DNA of 35,441 bases, from positions 1 to 35,441 of the forward strand of contig JALQZD010000328.1 in NCBI GenBank assembly GCA_023258495.1, in the 5' to 3' direction. Of the stretch, positions 8,297 through 16,544 are shown in pieces. Both the position numbers and the translations under genes were made by a program. Origin of the DNA: Polaribacter sp. (GTDB lineage: Bacteria > Bacteroidota > Bacteroidia > Flavobacteriales > Flavobacteriaceae). The notes under the pieces were generated by a model, which saw nothing but the letters and a program-made list of their open reading frames with translations, was not told the DNA's origin and ran no database searches. How positions within the stretch are numbered: position 1 is the first letter of the stretch; every line of letters begins with the position of its first letter.

Positions 8297-9237
8297 TAAG
8301 AGGTTATTTGAAGTAATTTTTCTGTATCGGAGTTGTACAAGAAACTATATTTTTTTGCGCCTCCCAAGTAACTTTCTTCGTTTCTAAGTTTACTATAGAA
8401 ATTCAATTTACTTTCTAAAACCTGCTTACCTTTTCTACTAAGCTTTACTGGATTGAATGAGGTAAATAATGATTTTAATTGTTCTAATTTTTGGAGGTAC
8501 TGTAAATCACCATAACCATAATGTGGCTGTGATTTCAATAGTGTACCAACCAATTGATCTTTATTTTTAAGCACGTTGGCATGGGCAACGGATAAGATTT
8601 CATTTTCCACTGCATTCAATCCGTTATGAATAGAAGGGAAGCGTTTTAAATGATCTTCAACTGCTGTAGTCAAATTCTGGAAAGGTGACATCGGATTAAA
8701 TTTATACACCACCTCTAAGCGCAGCGGACTATCAGAACAGTATAATTGCCAGATATAATCTGCATATTCAATATCATCCAAAGTTAGATGAATACGTTTC
8801 TTTAGAGCTTGAGAGATTTGATTTTCGGTCAATTCTGAAAATCCTTTGTAAACGGTTGATGACTTTTGTTTTGGTTGTATAATACTAATTGTATATCCCT
8901 TGCGATAGCGCTTTAACCAACTAATAACCGCAATCATATTGATTTGACAAAACAAATCATTTTCGAACCAAAGTACGATCTCATCAAGTTGTTTTTTGTT
9001 ACAAAGGTTTCTGTATTCCTTCAAGGTATAATTGATAAACTTTTGCTTGGTTACCTTGTAGGATGATTTCAGATATAAAAATCGGTTTTTCCAAAATCGC
9101 TCACTTCCAACATCAATTGTTGTTTTTCCTTCACATAACATTTCGCGCCATGTGATAAATTCACCTTCAATATTTAATTTCTTTAAATAGTTTGTGGTGC
9201 TATCCCCGTTAGTAATATGTAAAGTTTTTGATTTCAT
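8296..9237 (-). CDS. DUF1835 domain protein
   Basis: A 313-residue protein whose first ~130 residues match the DUF1835 pattern: it starts MKSKTLHITNGDSTT, followed by WREMLCEG and the LDEIVLWFENDLFCQ segment. No function is established for the family. The C-terminal half is helical, basic and unassigned. ATG 9237 is preferred over the earlier in-frame start at 9264, because relatives begin at the K-TLHITNGD segment and because the longer form would overlap the SUI1 gene. No signal peptide or membrane segment, so probably cytoplasmic. It sits between the SUI1-like gene and udp, with a TAATG junction to udp. Confidence 0.85.
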   Translation of the reverse strand: MKSKTLHITNGDSTTNYLKKLNIEGEFITWREMLCEGKTTIDVGSERFWKNRFLYLKSSYKVTKQKFINYTLKEYRNLCNKKQLDEIVLWFENDLFCQINMIAVISWLKRYRKGYTISIIQPKQKSSTVYKGFSELTENQISQALKKRIHLTLDDIEYADYIWQLYCSDSPLRLEVVYKFNPMSPFQNLTTAVEDHLKRFPSIHNGLNAVENEILSVAHANVLKNKDQLVGTLLKSQPHYGYGDLQYLQKLEQLKSLFTSFNPVKLSRKGKQVLESKLNFYSKLRNEESYLGGAKKYSFLYNSDTEKLLQITS

Positions 9238-9253
9238 TAGATTGAATTTTGGT

Positions 9254-9577
9254 TTATCCTCCAACTCGTTTTACATTAAAACCTTTATTTTTCAATAACT
9301 GCATTATTTTATCGCGATAATCACCTTGTATGATTATTTTTTCATCTTTAAAACTGCCCCCGACAGAAAGCATTGTTTTAATTTCTTTTGCCAGTAATTT
9401 AAAGTCTTTTTGAGCGCCATTATATCCTTCTAGAATGGTAATTGGCTTTCCTTTTCTCTTTTCGTATTTACAAATAATTGGTTCATTTTGCAACCAAACA
9501 TTTGACGATTCTTTTTTCTCAACTTCAGTTTCAACGTGATCTGGGAATAAATTTTTAAGCTGATCTCTTAAGTCCAT
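9254..9577 (-). CDS. SUI1/YciH-family translation factor
   Basis: A 107-residue homologue of eukaryotic eIF1 (SUI1) and bacterial YciH. The core is in the C-terminal 75 residues: CKYEKRKGKPITILEGY, then the LAKEIKTMLSVGGSFKDE segment typical of the family, then IIIQGDY and the terminal KNKGFNVKRVGG. Such proteins bind the 30S subunit and are thought to affect start-codon choice, though the bacterial role is not well defined. The start codon overlaps the upstream oxygenase stop (TAATG), pointing to coupled translation. Length is normal. Confidence 0.92.
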   Translation of the reverse strand: MDLRDQLKNLFPDHVETEVEKKESSNVWLQNEPIICKYEKRKGKPITILEGYNGAQKDFKLLAKEIKTMLSVGGSFKDEKIIIQGDYRDKIMQLLKNKGFNVKRVGG

Positions 9578-10524
9578 TATTTCTTTAATCCCAATTCTCT
9601 TAACCGCTCCTCTAAAAATTCTCCAGCTGTGATGTCGTCGAATTGTTTTGGATTCTTCTCATCTATACAATTATCAAGTACATCCAACTCCATTTCTGAA
9701 ATCGGGTGCATAAAAAATGGGATCGAATATCTCGATGAACCCCAAAGTTCTTTTGGAGGATTTACCACGCGATGGATTGTTGATTTTAATCTGTTGTTAC
9801 TATGTCTTGATAACATGTCGCCAACATTAATCATCAATTCATCCGGTTCGGCGATGGCATCAATCCATTCTCCTTTATGATTCTGAACTTGTAATCCTCT
9901 ACCTTGAGCTCCCATCAATAGGGTAATTAAATTGATATCCCCATGAGCAGCTGCTCTAACAGCACCTTTTGGTTCTGAGGTAATAGGAGGGTAGTGAATA
10001 GGCCGTAGAATACTATTTCCGTTTCTGATGAAATGATCAAAATAAGTTTCTTCTAGACCTAGATGGAGCGCCAAGGAGCGTAAAACGTATTTTGCTGTTT
10101 TTTCGAGCATTCGATACGTCGTTTTTCCAACAGCATTGAATTTTGGTAACTCCTCAACAATTACATTTTCGGGATATTCCTTAGCCCTGATCGGATCATC
10201 TTCTACATATTGACCGAAATGCCAGAATTCTTTTAAGTCCCCTTCTTTTTTACCTTTTGCAGATTCTTTTCCGAAGGAAACATATCCACGCTGTCCTCCA
10301 ATTCCTGGAATCTCATATTTCTGCTTCACTTCTAAAGGTAAATTGAAAAAGTTTTTCACTTCTTCATACAATTCAGATACTAGGTTATCATTAAGGAAAT
10401 GCCCCTTTAAGGCAACAAAACCTATGTTTTCATAGGCCATTCCAATTTCATCAATAAATCTTTGTTTTTTCTCTGGATTTTCAGACAGAAAATCGCGTAA
10501 ATCAACACTAGGAATTCTGTTCAT
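9577..10524 (-). CDS. Isopenicillin N synthase-like 2OG-Fe(II) oxygenase
   Basis: A 315-residue protein with an N-terminal non-haem dioxygenase domain (about 1-120, with the GFVALKGH segment) and a C-terminal 2OG-Fe(II) double-stranded beta-helix. The iron triad is H194, D196 (AHGD) and H251 (TIHRV). R265 and S267 (RYS) would bind the carboxylate of 2-oxoglutarate or substrate. Relatives in bacteria are annotated as isopenicillin N synthase family oxygenases, but there are no beta-lactam genes here, so the substrate is unknown. First gene of a four-gene operon with SUI1, DUF1835 and udp. Cytoplasmic, normal length. Confidence 0.88.
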   Translation of the reverse strand: MNRIPSVDLRDFLSENPEKKQRFIDEIGMAYENIGFVALKGHFLNDNLVSELYEEVKNFFNLPLEVKQKYEIPGIGGQRGYVSFGKESAKGKKEGDLKEFWHFGQYVEDDPIRAKEYPENVIVEELPKFNAVGKTTYRMLEKTAKYVLRSLALHLGLEETYFDHFIRNGNSILRPIHYPPITSEPKGAVRAAAHGDINLITLLMGAQGRGLQVQNHKGEWIDAIAEPDELMINVGDMLSRHSNNRLKSTIHRVVNPPKELWGSSRYSIPFFMHPISEMELDVLDNCIDEKNPKQFDDITAGEFLEERLRELGLKK

Positions 10525-10568
10525 TGTAACTGATTGAAAGGTAAATGTAAAAAATTAATGCAAATAAA

Positions 10569-11285
10569 TTATTTTTTCTTGAAAGGAATCAAGTAAGAAA
10601 CCGTGTAATTAAACCCAAATCCAGTTCCACTTTCAAAGATTCTATTGAATCCTGGAGCATATAAAGTCTTGAAATTCTCTGGCTCTTTACTACTCACCAA
10701 AATCTTGTAAGAAACACTTAAACCAATGAAGGTATTTTGAAGTACTTCTGATTTAATACCGACAACAAATTCCGTCCAATGTGCATGTAAACTTGATGTT
10801 TGTGGGGTAGTAACTGTATTCGGTGGAAAATATATTCCGATATCGGGGTCTGTTATATTTGTCGTATAACTATTCAACGTTTGATCAAAAAAGCTCAAAC
10901 CGTAACGCATCCCTAAAAAGATTTCGTTATTCATGTCTAACCAGTTTTTATAGGAATTGAAATTAAATCCAACCCTCATATAACTTCCTTTAGCGGTGGA
11001 GTTTGAATAGTCTTCGACCGTATTTTCTTCTTCATACCCAATTTCTGCTGCAATGAAAAATCGTTTGCTTATTCTATAATCACCCACAATTTCAAATCCG
11101 GAATAACTTTGATCTAAACTAGCCTTAATCGGTTTACTGATGTCAATCCCTAATCGAAGCCCGTAAGGTGATTTGTAGATAACAGTATCATTCACCTCCT
11201 TCTTATTATCCTTAGACGTAGTTTGGGCCTGAGCACTTAATAATAAGCCAAGCGCTAAACATATACTAATGAAATATCTGCACAT
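10569..11285 (-). CDS. DUF6048 outer-membrane-type protein
   Basis: A 238-residue protein with a signal peptide (MCRYFISICLALGLLLSAQAQ, cleavage after AQA). It then has alternating amphipathic strands: YGLRLGIDIS, FEIVGDYRIS, FFIAAEIGYE, SYMRVGFNFN, NEIFLGMRYGLSFF and FGFNYTVSYLIPF, the last ending at the C-terminus. This is the look of a small outer-membrane beta-barrel, and the family matches what I know as DUF6048. ATG 11285 is chosen because it starts the signal peptide; the earlier ATG (11303) adds six residues. Either way it overlaps the DUF6452 gene by 20-38 bases. Last gene of the rlmD operon. Function unknown. Confidence 0.8.
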   Translation of the reverse strand: MCRYFISICLALGLLLSAQAQTTSKDNKKEVNDTVIYKSPYGLRLGIDISKPIKASLDQSYSGFEIVGDYRISKRFFIAAEIGYEEENTVEDYSNSTAKGSYMRVGFNFNSYKNWLDMNNEIFLGMRYGLSFFDQTLNSYTTNITDPDIGIYFPPNTVTTPQTSSLHAHWTEFVVGIKSEVLQNTFIGLSVSYKILVSSKEPENFKTLYAPGFNRIFESGTGFGFNYTVSYLIPFKKK

Positions 11286-11748
11286 GAGCTTGAGTTTGAT
11301 CATTTAATGATGAAGTGTTAATAGGAGTGATATTTTTTATCCAATTTCCTGATCCTGTTAGAACAACATTTTTAAAATTCGCCTTAAATCCGCAGGAACG
11401 AGAAACAAATGTATCTGAGATATCGTAATTAATAGTCAGGGTTTCTACTTGATTCGTCACTGTAGAACCATTCCCATCATTCATTTTAAAAACATAAGTA
11501 GTAGAAGATGAAGCCGAATTTAACGGAATAGAGATGCTATCTATATTTTGATTGGTAAATAAGCTGTCCGTTATACCTTGTCCAATGATTGATAAACGTT
11601 GAACAGCCTTCACATTTTGCGGATTGGCATCATCATAAAAGCGTAAAATCAATTTAGGTGTCACTGGATTTTCAGTGCAAAAATCATCTTTTTCGCACGC
11701 CATGACGGTCATTATACCGACTATCAAATACAAAAGTTTTTTCGACAT
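11266..11748 (-). CDS. DUF6452 lipoprotein
   Basis: A 160-residue lipoprotein. Residues 1-17 are a lipoprotein signal, with the lipobox VMAC and lipidated C18. The mature part starts EKDDFC, is rich in beta strands, and has another cysteine in RSCGFKANF. The family resembles DUF6452, which in flavobacteria usually sits between rlmD and a DUF6048 gene, as here. The ATG follows the TAA of the pterin dehydratase gene with no spacer, and the 3' end overlaps the DUF6048 gene. The shared operon suggests that DUF6452 and DUF6048 act together in the envelope; that is inference. Function unknown. Confidence 0.82.
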   Translation of the reverse strand: MSKKLLYLIVGIMTVMACEKDDFCTENPVTPKLILRFYDDANPQNVKAVQRLSIIGQGITDSLFTNQNIDSISIPLNSASSSTTYVFKMNDGNGSTVTNQVETLTINYDISDTFVSRSCGFKANFKNVVLTGSGNWIKNITPINTSSLNDQTQAHVQIFH

Positions 11749-12039
11749 TTATTCTTCTACTTCGATTAGTTTATCAATTATTTCTGCCAGTTCAATATCT
11801 AATATCGTAACGCCACCAACATCATGTGTAGTCAACTTAATGTCTAATACATTATACACATTGGTCCATTCTGGATGATGATTCAAAGCTTCACATTCAA
11901 AAGCAATCCGTTGCATCGCGTTAATACAGTCTTTGAAATTATCGAATTCAAAGCTCGTATGGATCGCATCGTCATAATATTCCCAATCTGTTAATTTTGA
12001 GATGCTTTTTTGAATTTCTATATCGCTTAGTTTTTCCAT
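11749..12039 (-). CDS. phhB: 4a-hydroxytetrahydrobiopterin dehydratase
   Basis: A 96-residue pterin-4a-carbinolamine dehydratase. The active-site histidines H54 and H55 in HHPEW and H72 in TTHDVGG have the same 18-residue spacing as human DCoH (H61, H62, H79). It dehydrates the pterin carbinolamine formed by aromatic amino acid hydroxylases, recycling the cofactor. No phenylalanine hydroxylase is in the window. In other bacteria the same fold also supports molybdopterin or other pterin metabolism, so the partner is open. It is 59 bases downstream of rlmD and fused end-to-start to the DUF6452 gene (TAA then ATG). Confidence 0.93.
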   Translation of the reverse strand: MEKLSDIEIQKSISKLTDWEYYDDAIHTSFEFDNFKDCINAMQRIAFECEALNHHPEWTNVYNVLDIKLTTHDVGGVTILDIELAEIIDKLIEVEE

Positions 12040-12098
12040 GTAAAGTGATTTGAATTGCTAAAATAATCGAATTTTGGAATTCTAATACTCAATCGGAT

Positions 12099-13556
12099 TT
12101 AGTTTAACTTTTTGAATAAAGCAACGGATTCAATATGAGAAGTATGCGGAAATTGATCGACTAAACTAAATTTTTCAAAAGTATATCCTGCTTCCTGCAA
12201 CATTTCTGTATCTCGCGCTTGAGTCGCAGGATTGCAGGATACGTAAATTATTCGATTGGCATTGATGTTAATAATCTTCTGCAAGGTTTTGGGCGCAATA
12301 CCGGCTCTTGCAGGGTCTAGAATTATAGTTTTAATCTGATTTTCAAATTGCGGTTGATTTTGAAGGAATTTACCTACATCATCTGCAAAAAACTCAACAT
12401 TAGAAACATTATTTCTTAAGGCGTTTTTCTTTGCGTCTTCAATGGCTGAAGCGACAATATCGATTCCGATTACCTTGGCATTCGGAATTCTAGAAGCGAC
12501 CAATTGACCTATGGTTCCTGTTCCGCAGAAAAGATCTAAAACCACAGAATTCTCAATTTCGGTATTTTCCTCAAATACGTAATCAATGACTTTTGTGTAG
12601 AGTTTTTCTGCTGACTTTGGGTTAGTTTGAAAAAAGCTCTGCATGCTGATTTCGAATTGAAGTCCGAGTAGCTCTTCAATGATCTTTTCTTTACCAACAA
12701 CCAGGTTTACGCTTCCATTTGTGGCAATGGTTCGATCTCCAGTTTCATCATTGATGGTGTGTAGTAGTCCAGCAAATCGATCGCCAAATAATTCTTTTAG
12801 GAAGGTGCCGAATTTTTGAATATCAAACTGTTTTAGATGTGTTGAAGTGGTTACAAGATTAAATAGTAATTCATTGTTTTGAAATGATTTACGAACCACG
12901 AAATACCGAAAAAAACCTTCTCTTTTTGGTCCGTGCCAAGGATCTAAACCTGTTTTTTCACAATAGATACGTATCGATTTCACATGGTTTTCGACATCGG
13001 CATCGAACAATCCAGAATCTTTATCCAGATTTTCTCCTAACCACCAAACACCTCGTTTTTTGAATCCGAGTGTGAACTCATCAACATCTGATTTTAAATT
13101 TTTATCAAAGCCAATAGCAGAGAAACCATATTCCATTTTATTGCGGTAGTGAAAATAGCTAGGTGATTCTACGAACTCATCAAATTTTGCTGAAATATCA
13201 GAGACCTTACCTATTTTCTCAAATAGTGAGAATGTACTTTCTTTTTTATACTGATGTTGAAGAGCAACAGGTAACTTTATATAAGGAGCTCCAGGTATCT
13301 CTTGATACGAAATTTCTACTTCATCCTTTGAAGGTTCAAGGACCTCAACCAGCTTGGCTTCGGCAAATTTCTTTCTACTTTTTACAATTCTAGCACTCAC
13401 CAATTGCCCGGGTAAAGTATTCGGTACAAATACCACAAATTCCCCGTAATCATTACGAATTCTACCAATTCCTTTTCCGCCAAAAGCATAGTCTTCTATT
13501 TGAATGCTGATGGTTTCATTTCTTTTAACAAATGGATTTCTTTCTCTCCTTGGCAT
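12099..13556 (-). CDS. rlmD: RlmD/TrmA-like RNA uracil-C5 methyltransferase without Fe-S cysteines
   Basis: A 485-residue SAM-dependent RNA methyltransferase of the RumA/RlmD family. An N-terminal TRAM domain (about 10-70, with DYAFGGKGIGRI) leads to a central domain and a Rossmann methyltransferase domain with DLFCGTGTIG, DPARAGI and the catalytic cysteine in VSCNPATQ. E. coli RlmD methylates U1939 of 23S rRNA and carries a [4Fe-4S] cluster on a CxxxxxCGGC-type motif after the TRAM domain. Here that stretch reads IPGAPYIKLPVALQHQYKK and has no cysteine. The target uracil is therefore not certain; RlmD is the best guess by genome context (DUF6452/DUF6048 follow). Promoter at 13574-13581. Confidence 0.85.
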   Translation of the reverse strand: MPRRERNPFVKRNETISIQIEDYAFGGKGIGRIRNDYGEFVVFVPNTLPGQLVSARIVKSRKKFAEAKLVEVLEPSKDEVEISYQEIPGAPYIKLPVALQHQYKKESTFSLFEKIGKVSDISAKFDEFVESPSYFHYRNKMEYGFSAIGFDKNLKSDVDEFTLGFKKRGVWWLGENLDKDSGLFDADVENHVKSIRIYCEKTGLDPWHGPKREGFFRYFVVRKSFQNNELLFNLVTTSTHLKQFDIQKFGTFLKELFGDRFAGLLHTINDETGDRTIATNGSVNLVVGKEKIIEELLGLQFEISMQSFFQTNPKSAEKLYTKVIDYVFEENTEIENSVVLDLFCGTGTIGQLVASRIPNAKVIGIDIVASAIEDAKKNALRNNVSNVEFFADDVGKFLQNQPQFENQIKTIILDPARAGIAPKTLQKIININANRIIYVSCNPATQARDTEMLQEAGYTFEKFSLVDQFPHTSHIESVALFKKLN

Positions 13557-13573
13557 AATGATGTGTAAGGCTG

Positions 13574-13581
13574 CAAAAATA
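13574..13581 (-). promoter_or_regulatory. Promoter -7 element of rlmD
   Basis: Minus strand TATTTTTG (TAnnTTTG) lies 18 bases before the rlmD ATG, a short leader. Confidence 0.55.
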
Positions 13582-13637
13582 GAAAATTAGAATGTAGAAC
13601 CACGATAAGATTTCTGAAGTTTCTATGGCTTTTTTTT

Positions 13638-13645
13638 TATCTTTG
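13638..13645 (+). promoter_or_regulatory. Promoter -7 element of rocD
   Basis: TATCTTTG, a perfect TAnnTTTG match, follows a run of T and lies 105 bases before the rocD ATG. If used, it implies a leader of about 100 nt. The -33 region has no clear TTG. Confidence 0.4.
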
Positions 13646-13750
13646 AAACCTCTTCAGGGATGATTTCTTTCCCACGCTGAATTTTCGACATTCTCGAAAA
13701 GATAAAGGTAGAACAGGAATGGTTATTTATCAATTTAAAAATGAATAAGA

Positions 13751-15013
13751 ATGTCTGTTTTAGACCGTCTAACATCACAACAAGCAATTGAATTAGAAGA
13801 AAAATATGGAGCCCATAATTACCATCCATTACCCGTAGTATTAAAAAAAGGAGAAGGGGTACATGTATGGGATTTAGAAGGAAATCATTACTATGATTTT
13901 TTATCTGCCTATTCAGCGGTTAATCAAGGTCATTGCCATCCAAAAATTGTAGATGCCCTTACAGAACAAGCCCAAAAATTAACCTTAACCTCTCGCGCAT
14001 TTCATAATGATGTTTTGGGAGCGTATGAAAAATTCATTACCGATTTATTTGGATACGATAAAGTTTTACCAATGAATACCGGTGTTGAAGGTGGAGAAAC
14101 CGCCATTAAATTATGTAGAAAGTGGGCCTACAAGGTTAAAGGAATTGAAGAAAACAAAGCGAAAATTTTATTCGCAGAAAACAACTTCTGGGGAAGAACC
14201 CTAGCCGCGGTTTCTTCATCAACTGATCCAAGTGCATACAGTGATTATGGTCCATATTTACCTGGATTTGAAATTGTAAAATACAATGACATAGATGCTT
14301 TAGAAAAAGCCTTAGAAGATTCAAATGTTGCCGGATTTATGGTTGAGCCAATCCAAGGTGAAGCTGGCGTTGTGGTACCAGATGATGGGTATTTGAAAAA
14401 AGCTGCTGACCTATGTAAAAGCAAAAATGTATTATTTATCGCTGATGAAGTTCAAACCGGGATTTCAAGAACCGGAAAGCTCTATTGCTGTCAGCATGAA
14501 AATGTAAAACCAGATATTTTAATTTTAGGAAAAGCCCTTTCAGGTGGTGTATTCCCAGTATCTGCTGTTTTAGCTGATGATGAAATTATGCTAACCATCA
14601 AGCCAGGAGAACACGGTTCTACATTTGGAGGAAATCCTTTGGCTTGTCGTGTCGCCATGGCAGCCTTGGAAGTAGCTTTAGAAGAGAACCTAGAAGAAAA
14701 TGCTCAGAAAATGGGCGAAATCTTTAGAAGAGAACTTCTTGAGTTTTCAAAACATTACGATATCATCAAGACAGTTAGAGGAAAAGGATTATTGAATGCA
14801 GTTGTGATTAACGATCCGGAGCAAAGTAATATGGCTTGGGATATTTGCGTGCGATTAAAGGAAAACGGATTATTAGCGAAACCGACTCATGGTAATATTA
14901 TTCGATTTGCACCGCCATTGGTAATGACCGAAAAAGAATTGATGGAATGCCTAACTATCATTAAAAATACAATTCAGGAATTTCAACCAAAAGTACTTGT
15001 AAATGAAGGGTGA
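13751..15013 (+). CDS. rocD: Ornithine aminotransferase
   Basis: A 420-residue class III, PLP-dependent aminotransferase that moves the delta-amino group of ornithine to 2-oxoglutarate, giving glutamate semialdehyde for proline or glutamate metabolism. Cofactor lysine K261 is in LGKALSGG; the aspartate that contacts the pyridine ring is in FIADEVQTG; and the N-terminal segment [16 protein letters not shown] is diagnostic for ornithine aminotransferases as opposed to acetylornithine or GABA aminotransferases. Length is normal. It overlaps the next gene (DUF5362) by 11 bases, so they are probably co-transcribed. Confidence 0.95.
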   Translation: MSVLDRLTSQQAIELEEKYGAHNYHPLPVVLKKGEGVHVWDLEGNHYYDFLSAYSAVNQGHCHPKIVDALTEQAQKLTLTSRAFHNDVLGAYEKFITDLFGYDKVLPMNTGVEGGETAIKLCRKWAYKVKGIEENKAKILFAENNFWGRTLAAVSSSTDPSAYSDYGPYLPGFEIVKYNDIDALEKALEDSNVAGFMVEPIQGEAGVVVPDDGYLKKAADLCKSKNVLFIADEVQTGISRTGKLYCCQHENVKPDILILGKALSGGVFPVSAVLADDEIMLTIKPGEHGSTFGGNPLACRVAMAALEVALEENLEENAQKMGEIFRRELLEFSKHYDIIKTVRGKGLLNAVVINDPEQSNMAWDICVRLKENGLLAKPTHGNIIRFAPPLVMTEKELMECLTIIKNTIQEFQPKVLVNEG

Positions 15014-15443
15014 GGTAACACAATTAACTGAATTAAATCTGAATGCTCATTCGAGGTCTTTCTTAAAAGAAATTGCGGGTTGGACTTATTTCTTGTCCAT
15101 TATCGGATTTATATTTGTAGGCTTATTAGTTCTTATCGCTGTATCTGCCAATAGTATTTACAATAATATGGCTCAATTCAGTCAAGAATCACCTTTTGAT
15201 GTTGGCTTATTCATGACAGCGGTTTATGTAATCGTTTCCCTAATTTACTTTTTTCCAATTTTATTTCTTTTTAAGTTTTCCAAACGATTGAAATCGGCTT
15301 TGAAATCAAAAGAGGATGAAGAATTAGCATCCGCCTTAGAAATACTGAAATCACATTACAAATTCATAGGTGTTTTCACGATAATTGTATTATCACTTTA
15401 TGCCCTCGCCATAATTGCAGGGTTGTTAGGTGTATTTGCGTAA
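15003..15443 (+). CDS. DUF5362 membrane protein
   Basis: A 146-residue integral membrane protein with three strong hydrophobic segments (about 25-48, 69-90 and 120-143) and a charged helix (92-117, [20 protein letters not shown]) between the second and third. It resembles DUF5362, a family without known function. Its ATG lies inside the rocD 3' end in another frame (11-base overlap). It ends eight bases from the convergent small membrane-protein gene, with no visible terminator between them. Confidence 0.8.
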   Translation: MKGEVTQLTELNLNAHSRSFLKEIAGWTYFLSIIGFIFVGLLVLIAVSANSIYNNMAQFSQESPFDVGLFMTAVYVIVSLIYFFPILFLFKFSKRLKSALKSKEDEELASALEILKSHYKFIGVFTIIVLSLYALAIIAGLLGVFA

Positions 15444-15451
15444 GAAAAAAA

Positions 15452-15790
15452 TTAACGATGTAAAAGGCGCATTTCTTCGATCCGCTCTTTTAATACCTCA
15501 GGATCTTGCATCGCATCCCAACCTACTTGGTAGATCACCCAAAGGACAAGAAGTATATAGATCAAATTTACGACAACACCTATGCCACCTAAAATTTTTC
15601 CAGCGGCAGCATTGCGGTTTAGACGATAAGCTTCTGGATTTTCAGAATAATTTCGAAGCGCTTTTCTTCCCAAAACATAAGCTACGATTCCTAGTGGGAG
15701 TCCAATAATTCCGTAACAAATACAGGTTAGAATTGAAAGAATTCCTAAGGCCAGAGATGTCGTAGCATGAGGGAGTGGTTGTTTATCCAT
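15452..15790 (-). CDS. Small DUF4190-like ('CCC motif') membrane protein
   Basis: A 112-residue protein with two membrane regions (about 11-41 and 67-90). The first contains TSLALGILSILTCICYGIIG; the second starts at GKILGGIGVVVNLIYILLVL after a GK motif. This layout matches the flavobacterial 'CCC motif membrane protein' family related to DUF4190; here the three-cysteine motif is reduced to CIC. Unknown function. It is third in a compact ybaB-DUF2752 operon with a 3-base gap upstream, and ends convergently with the DUF5362 gene. Confidence 0.82.
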   Translation of the reverse strand: MDKQPLPHATTSLALGILSILTCICYGIIGLPLGIVAYVLGRKALRNYSENPEAYRLNRNAAAGKILGGIGVVVNLIYILLVLWVIYQVGWDAMQDPEVLKERIEEMRLLHR

Positions 15791-15793
15791 AGT

Positions 15794-16087
15794 TTAAAGA
15801 TACAATAAGTAGCTCATTTTAATACCATAACTAAGGATTATTACAATTGCATTCACATACACTAGTAAAAGTAAAACTTTTCTTCTCTTTTTGAATTTGA
15901 AAACGAAGTTGAAAATCAATACTATAAAAAGAAGGATAATCGTGTAAATAGCTGGGTATGAGTAAAAGGCTTCGTCAAAATTACCGTTTATTACATACAA
16001 AACGGAACGTTGAAAACCACAGCCAGGGCATTCAATGCCAAATAACATTTTATTCACACATGGTAATAAGTAGTTCTCTAAATTCAA
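15794..16087 (-). CDS. DUF2752 membrane protein, TTG start
   Basis: A 97-residue membrane protein of the DUF2752 family, recognised by the N-terminal LPCVNKMLFGIECPGCGFQRS block with its conserved CPGCG. Two hydrophobic helices follow (about 45-64 and 72-92). The function is unknown; the cysteines suggest a metal or redox role, which is inference. The start must be TTG at 16087 (six bases after the ybaB stop), since the only in-frame ATG would cut off the conserved LPC segment and an in-frame stop lies nine bases upstream. Confidence 0.82.
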   Translation of the reverse strand: MNLENYLLPCVNKMLFGIECPGCGFQRSVLYVINGNFDEAFYSYPAIYTIILLFIVLIFNFVFKFKKRRKVLLLLVYVNAIVIILSYGIKMSYLLYL

Positions 16088-16093
16088 AATAAA

Positions 16094-16417
16094 TTATTTA
16101 AACATATCCATTCCAGGAATGTTTGGCATTCCGCTTTTCGCAGCCGCTGCCATTTCCGTTTCGTTAATTTTAGAAGCTCTTTCAATCGCCTTGTTCAATG
16201 TGATAACCAAGTAATCTTCTAGTTCTTCAGTATCTTGAAGTAATGATTCATCAATGCTGATGCTTTTGATCTCGCGATTGGCAGTCAACGTGACTTTAAT
16301 CTTATGATCACTTGAATTCTCATCAATTAAAACGGTGTTTAATCGGTTTTTTGTCTCTTCTACTTTTTGTTTCGCCTCTTTCAGCTTATTCATCATTCCA
16401 GATAAATCTCCAAACAT
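16094..16417 (-). CDS. ybaB: YbaB/EbfC nucleoid-associated protein
   Basis: A 107-residue YbaB/EbfC family protein: [23 protein letters not shown] forms the N-terminal helix, then strands with [19 protein letters not shown], and a C-terminal helix ending in [12 protein letters not shown]. These small dimers bind DNA and coat the nucleoid. It leads a three-gene minus-strand operon with DUF2752 and the small membrane protein, and is transcribed divergently from oligopeptidase B. Length and ends are normal for the family. Confidence 0.94.
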   Translation of the reverse strand: MFGDLSGMMNKLKEAKQKVEETKNRLNTVLIDENSSDHKIKVTLTANREIKSISIDESLLQDTEELEDYLVITLNKAIERASKINETEMAAAAKSGMPNIPGMDMFK

Positions 16418-16517
16418 AATTTCTTTTTTTAATCGTTTATAAAATTACTAAATTCAGCCTTTTTTAACCCAATGCATATTGATAAAAAAAGACAATCGGA
16501 ATTGTACTTTTATTATC

Positions 16518-16525
16518 TAATTTTG
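16518..16525 (+). promoter_or_regulatory. Promoter -7 element of ptrB
   Basis: TAATTTTG (TAnnTTTG) lies 19 bases before the oligopeptidase B ATG. An out-of-frame ATG at 16540 just ahead of the real start opens only a two-codon frame (ATG CAA TGA). Confidence 0.55.
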
Positions 16526-16544
16526 CAACTAATAAAAAAATGCA

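Noticed and set aside
9577-10524. Beta-lactam biosynthesis because of the isopenicillin N synthase-like oxygenase
   Set aside because: No ACV synthetase or acyltransferase genes are present; the family is broad and neighbours are translation and nucleoside genes.
13623-13829. Minus-strand frame overlapping the rocD start, ending in a lysine-rich tail
   Set aside because: Most of it is antisense to the rocD start and leader; the 22-codon ATG sub-frame (from 13691) has no supporting signal.
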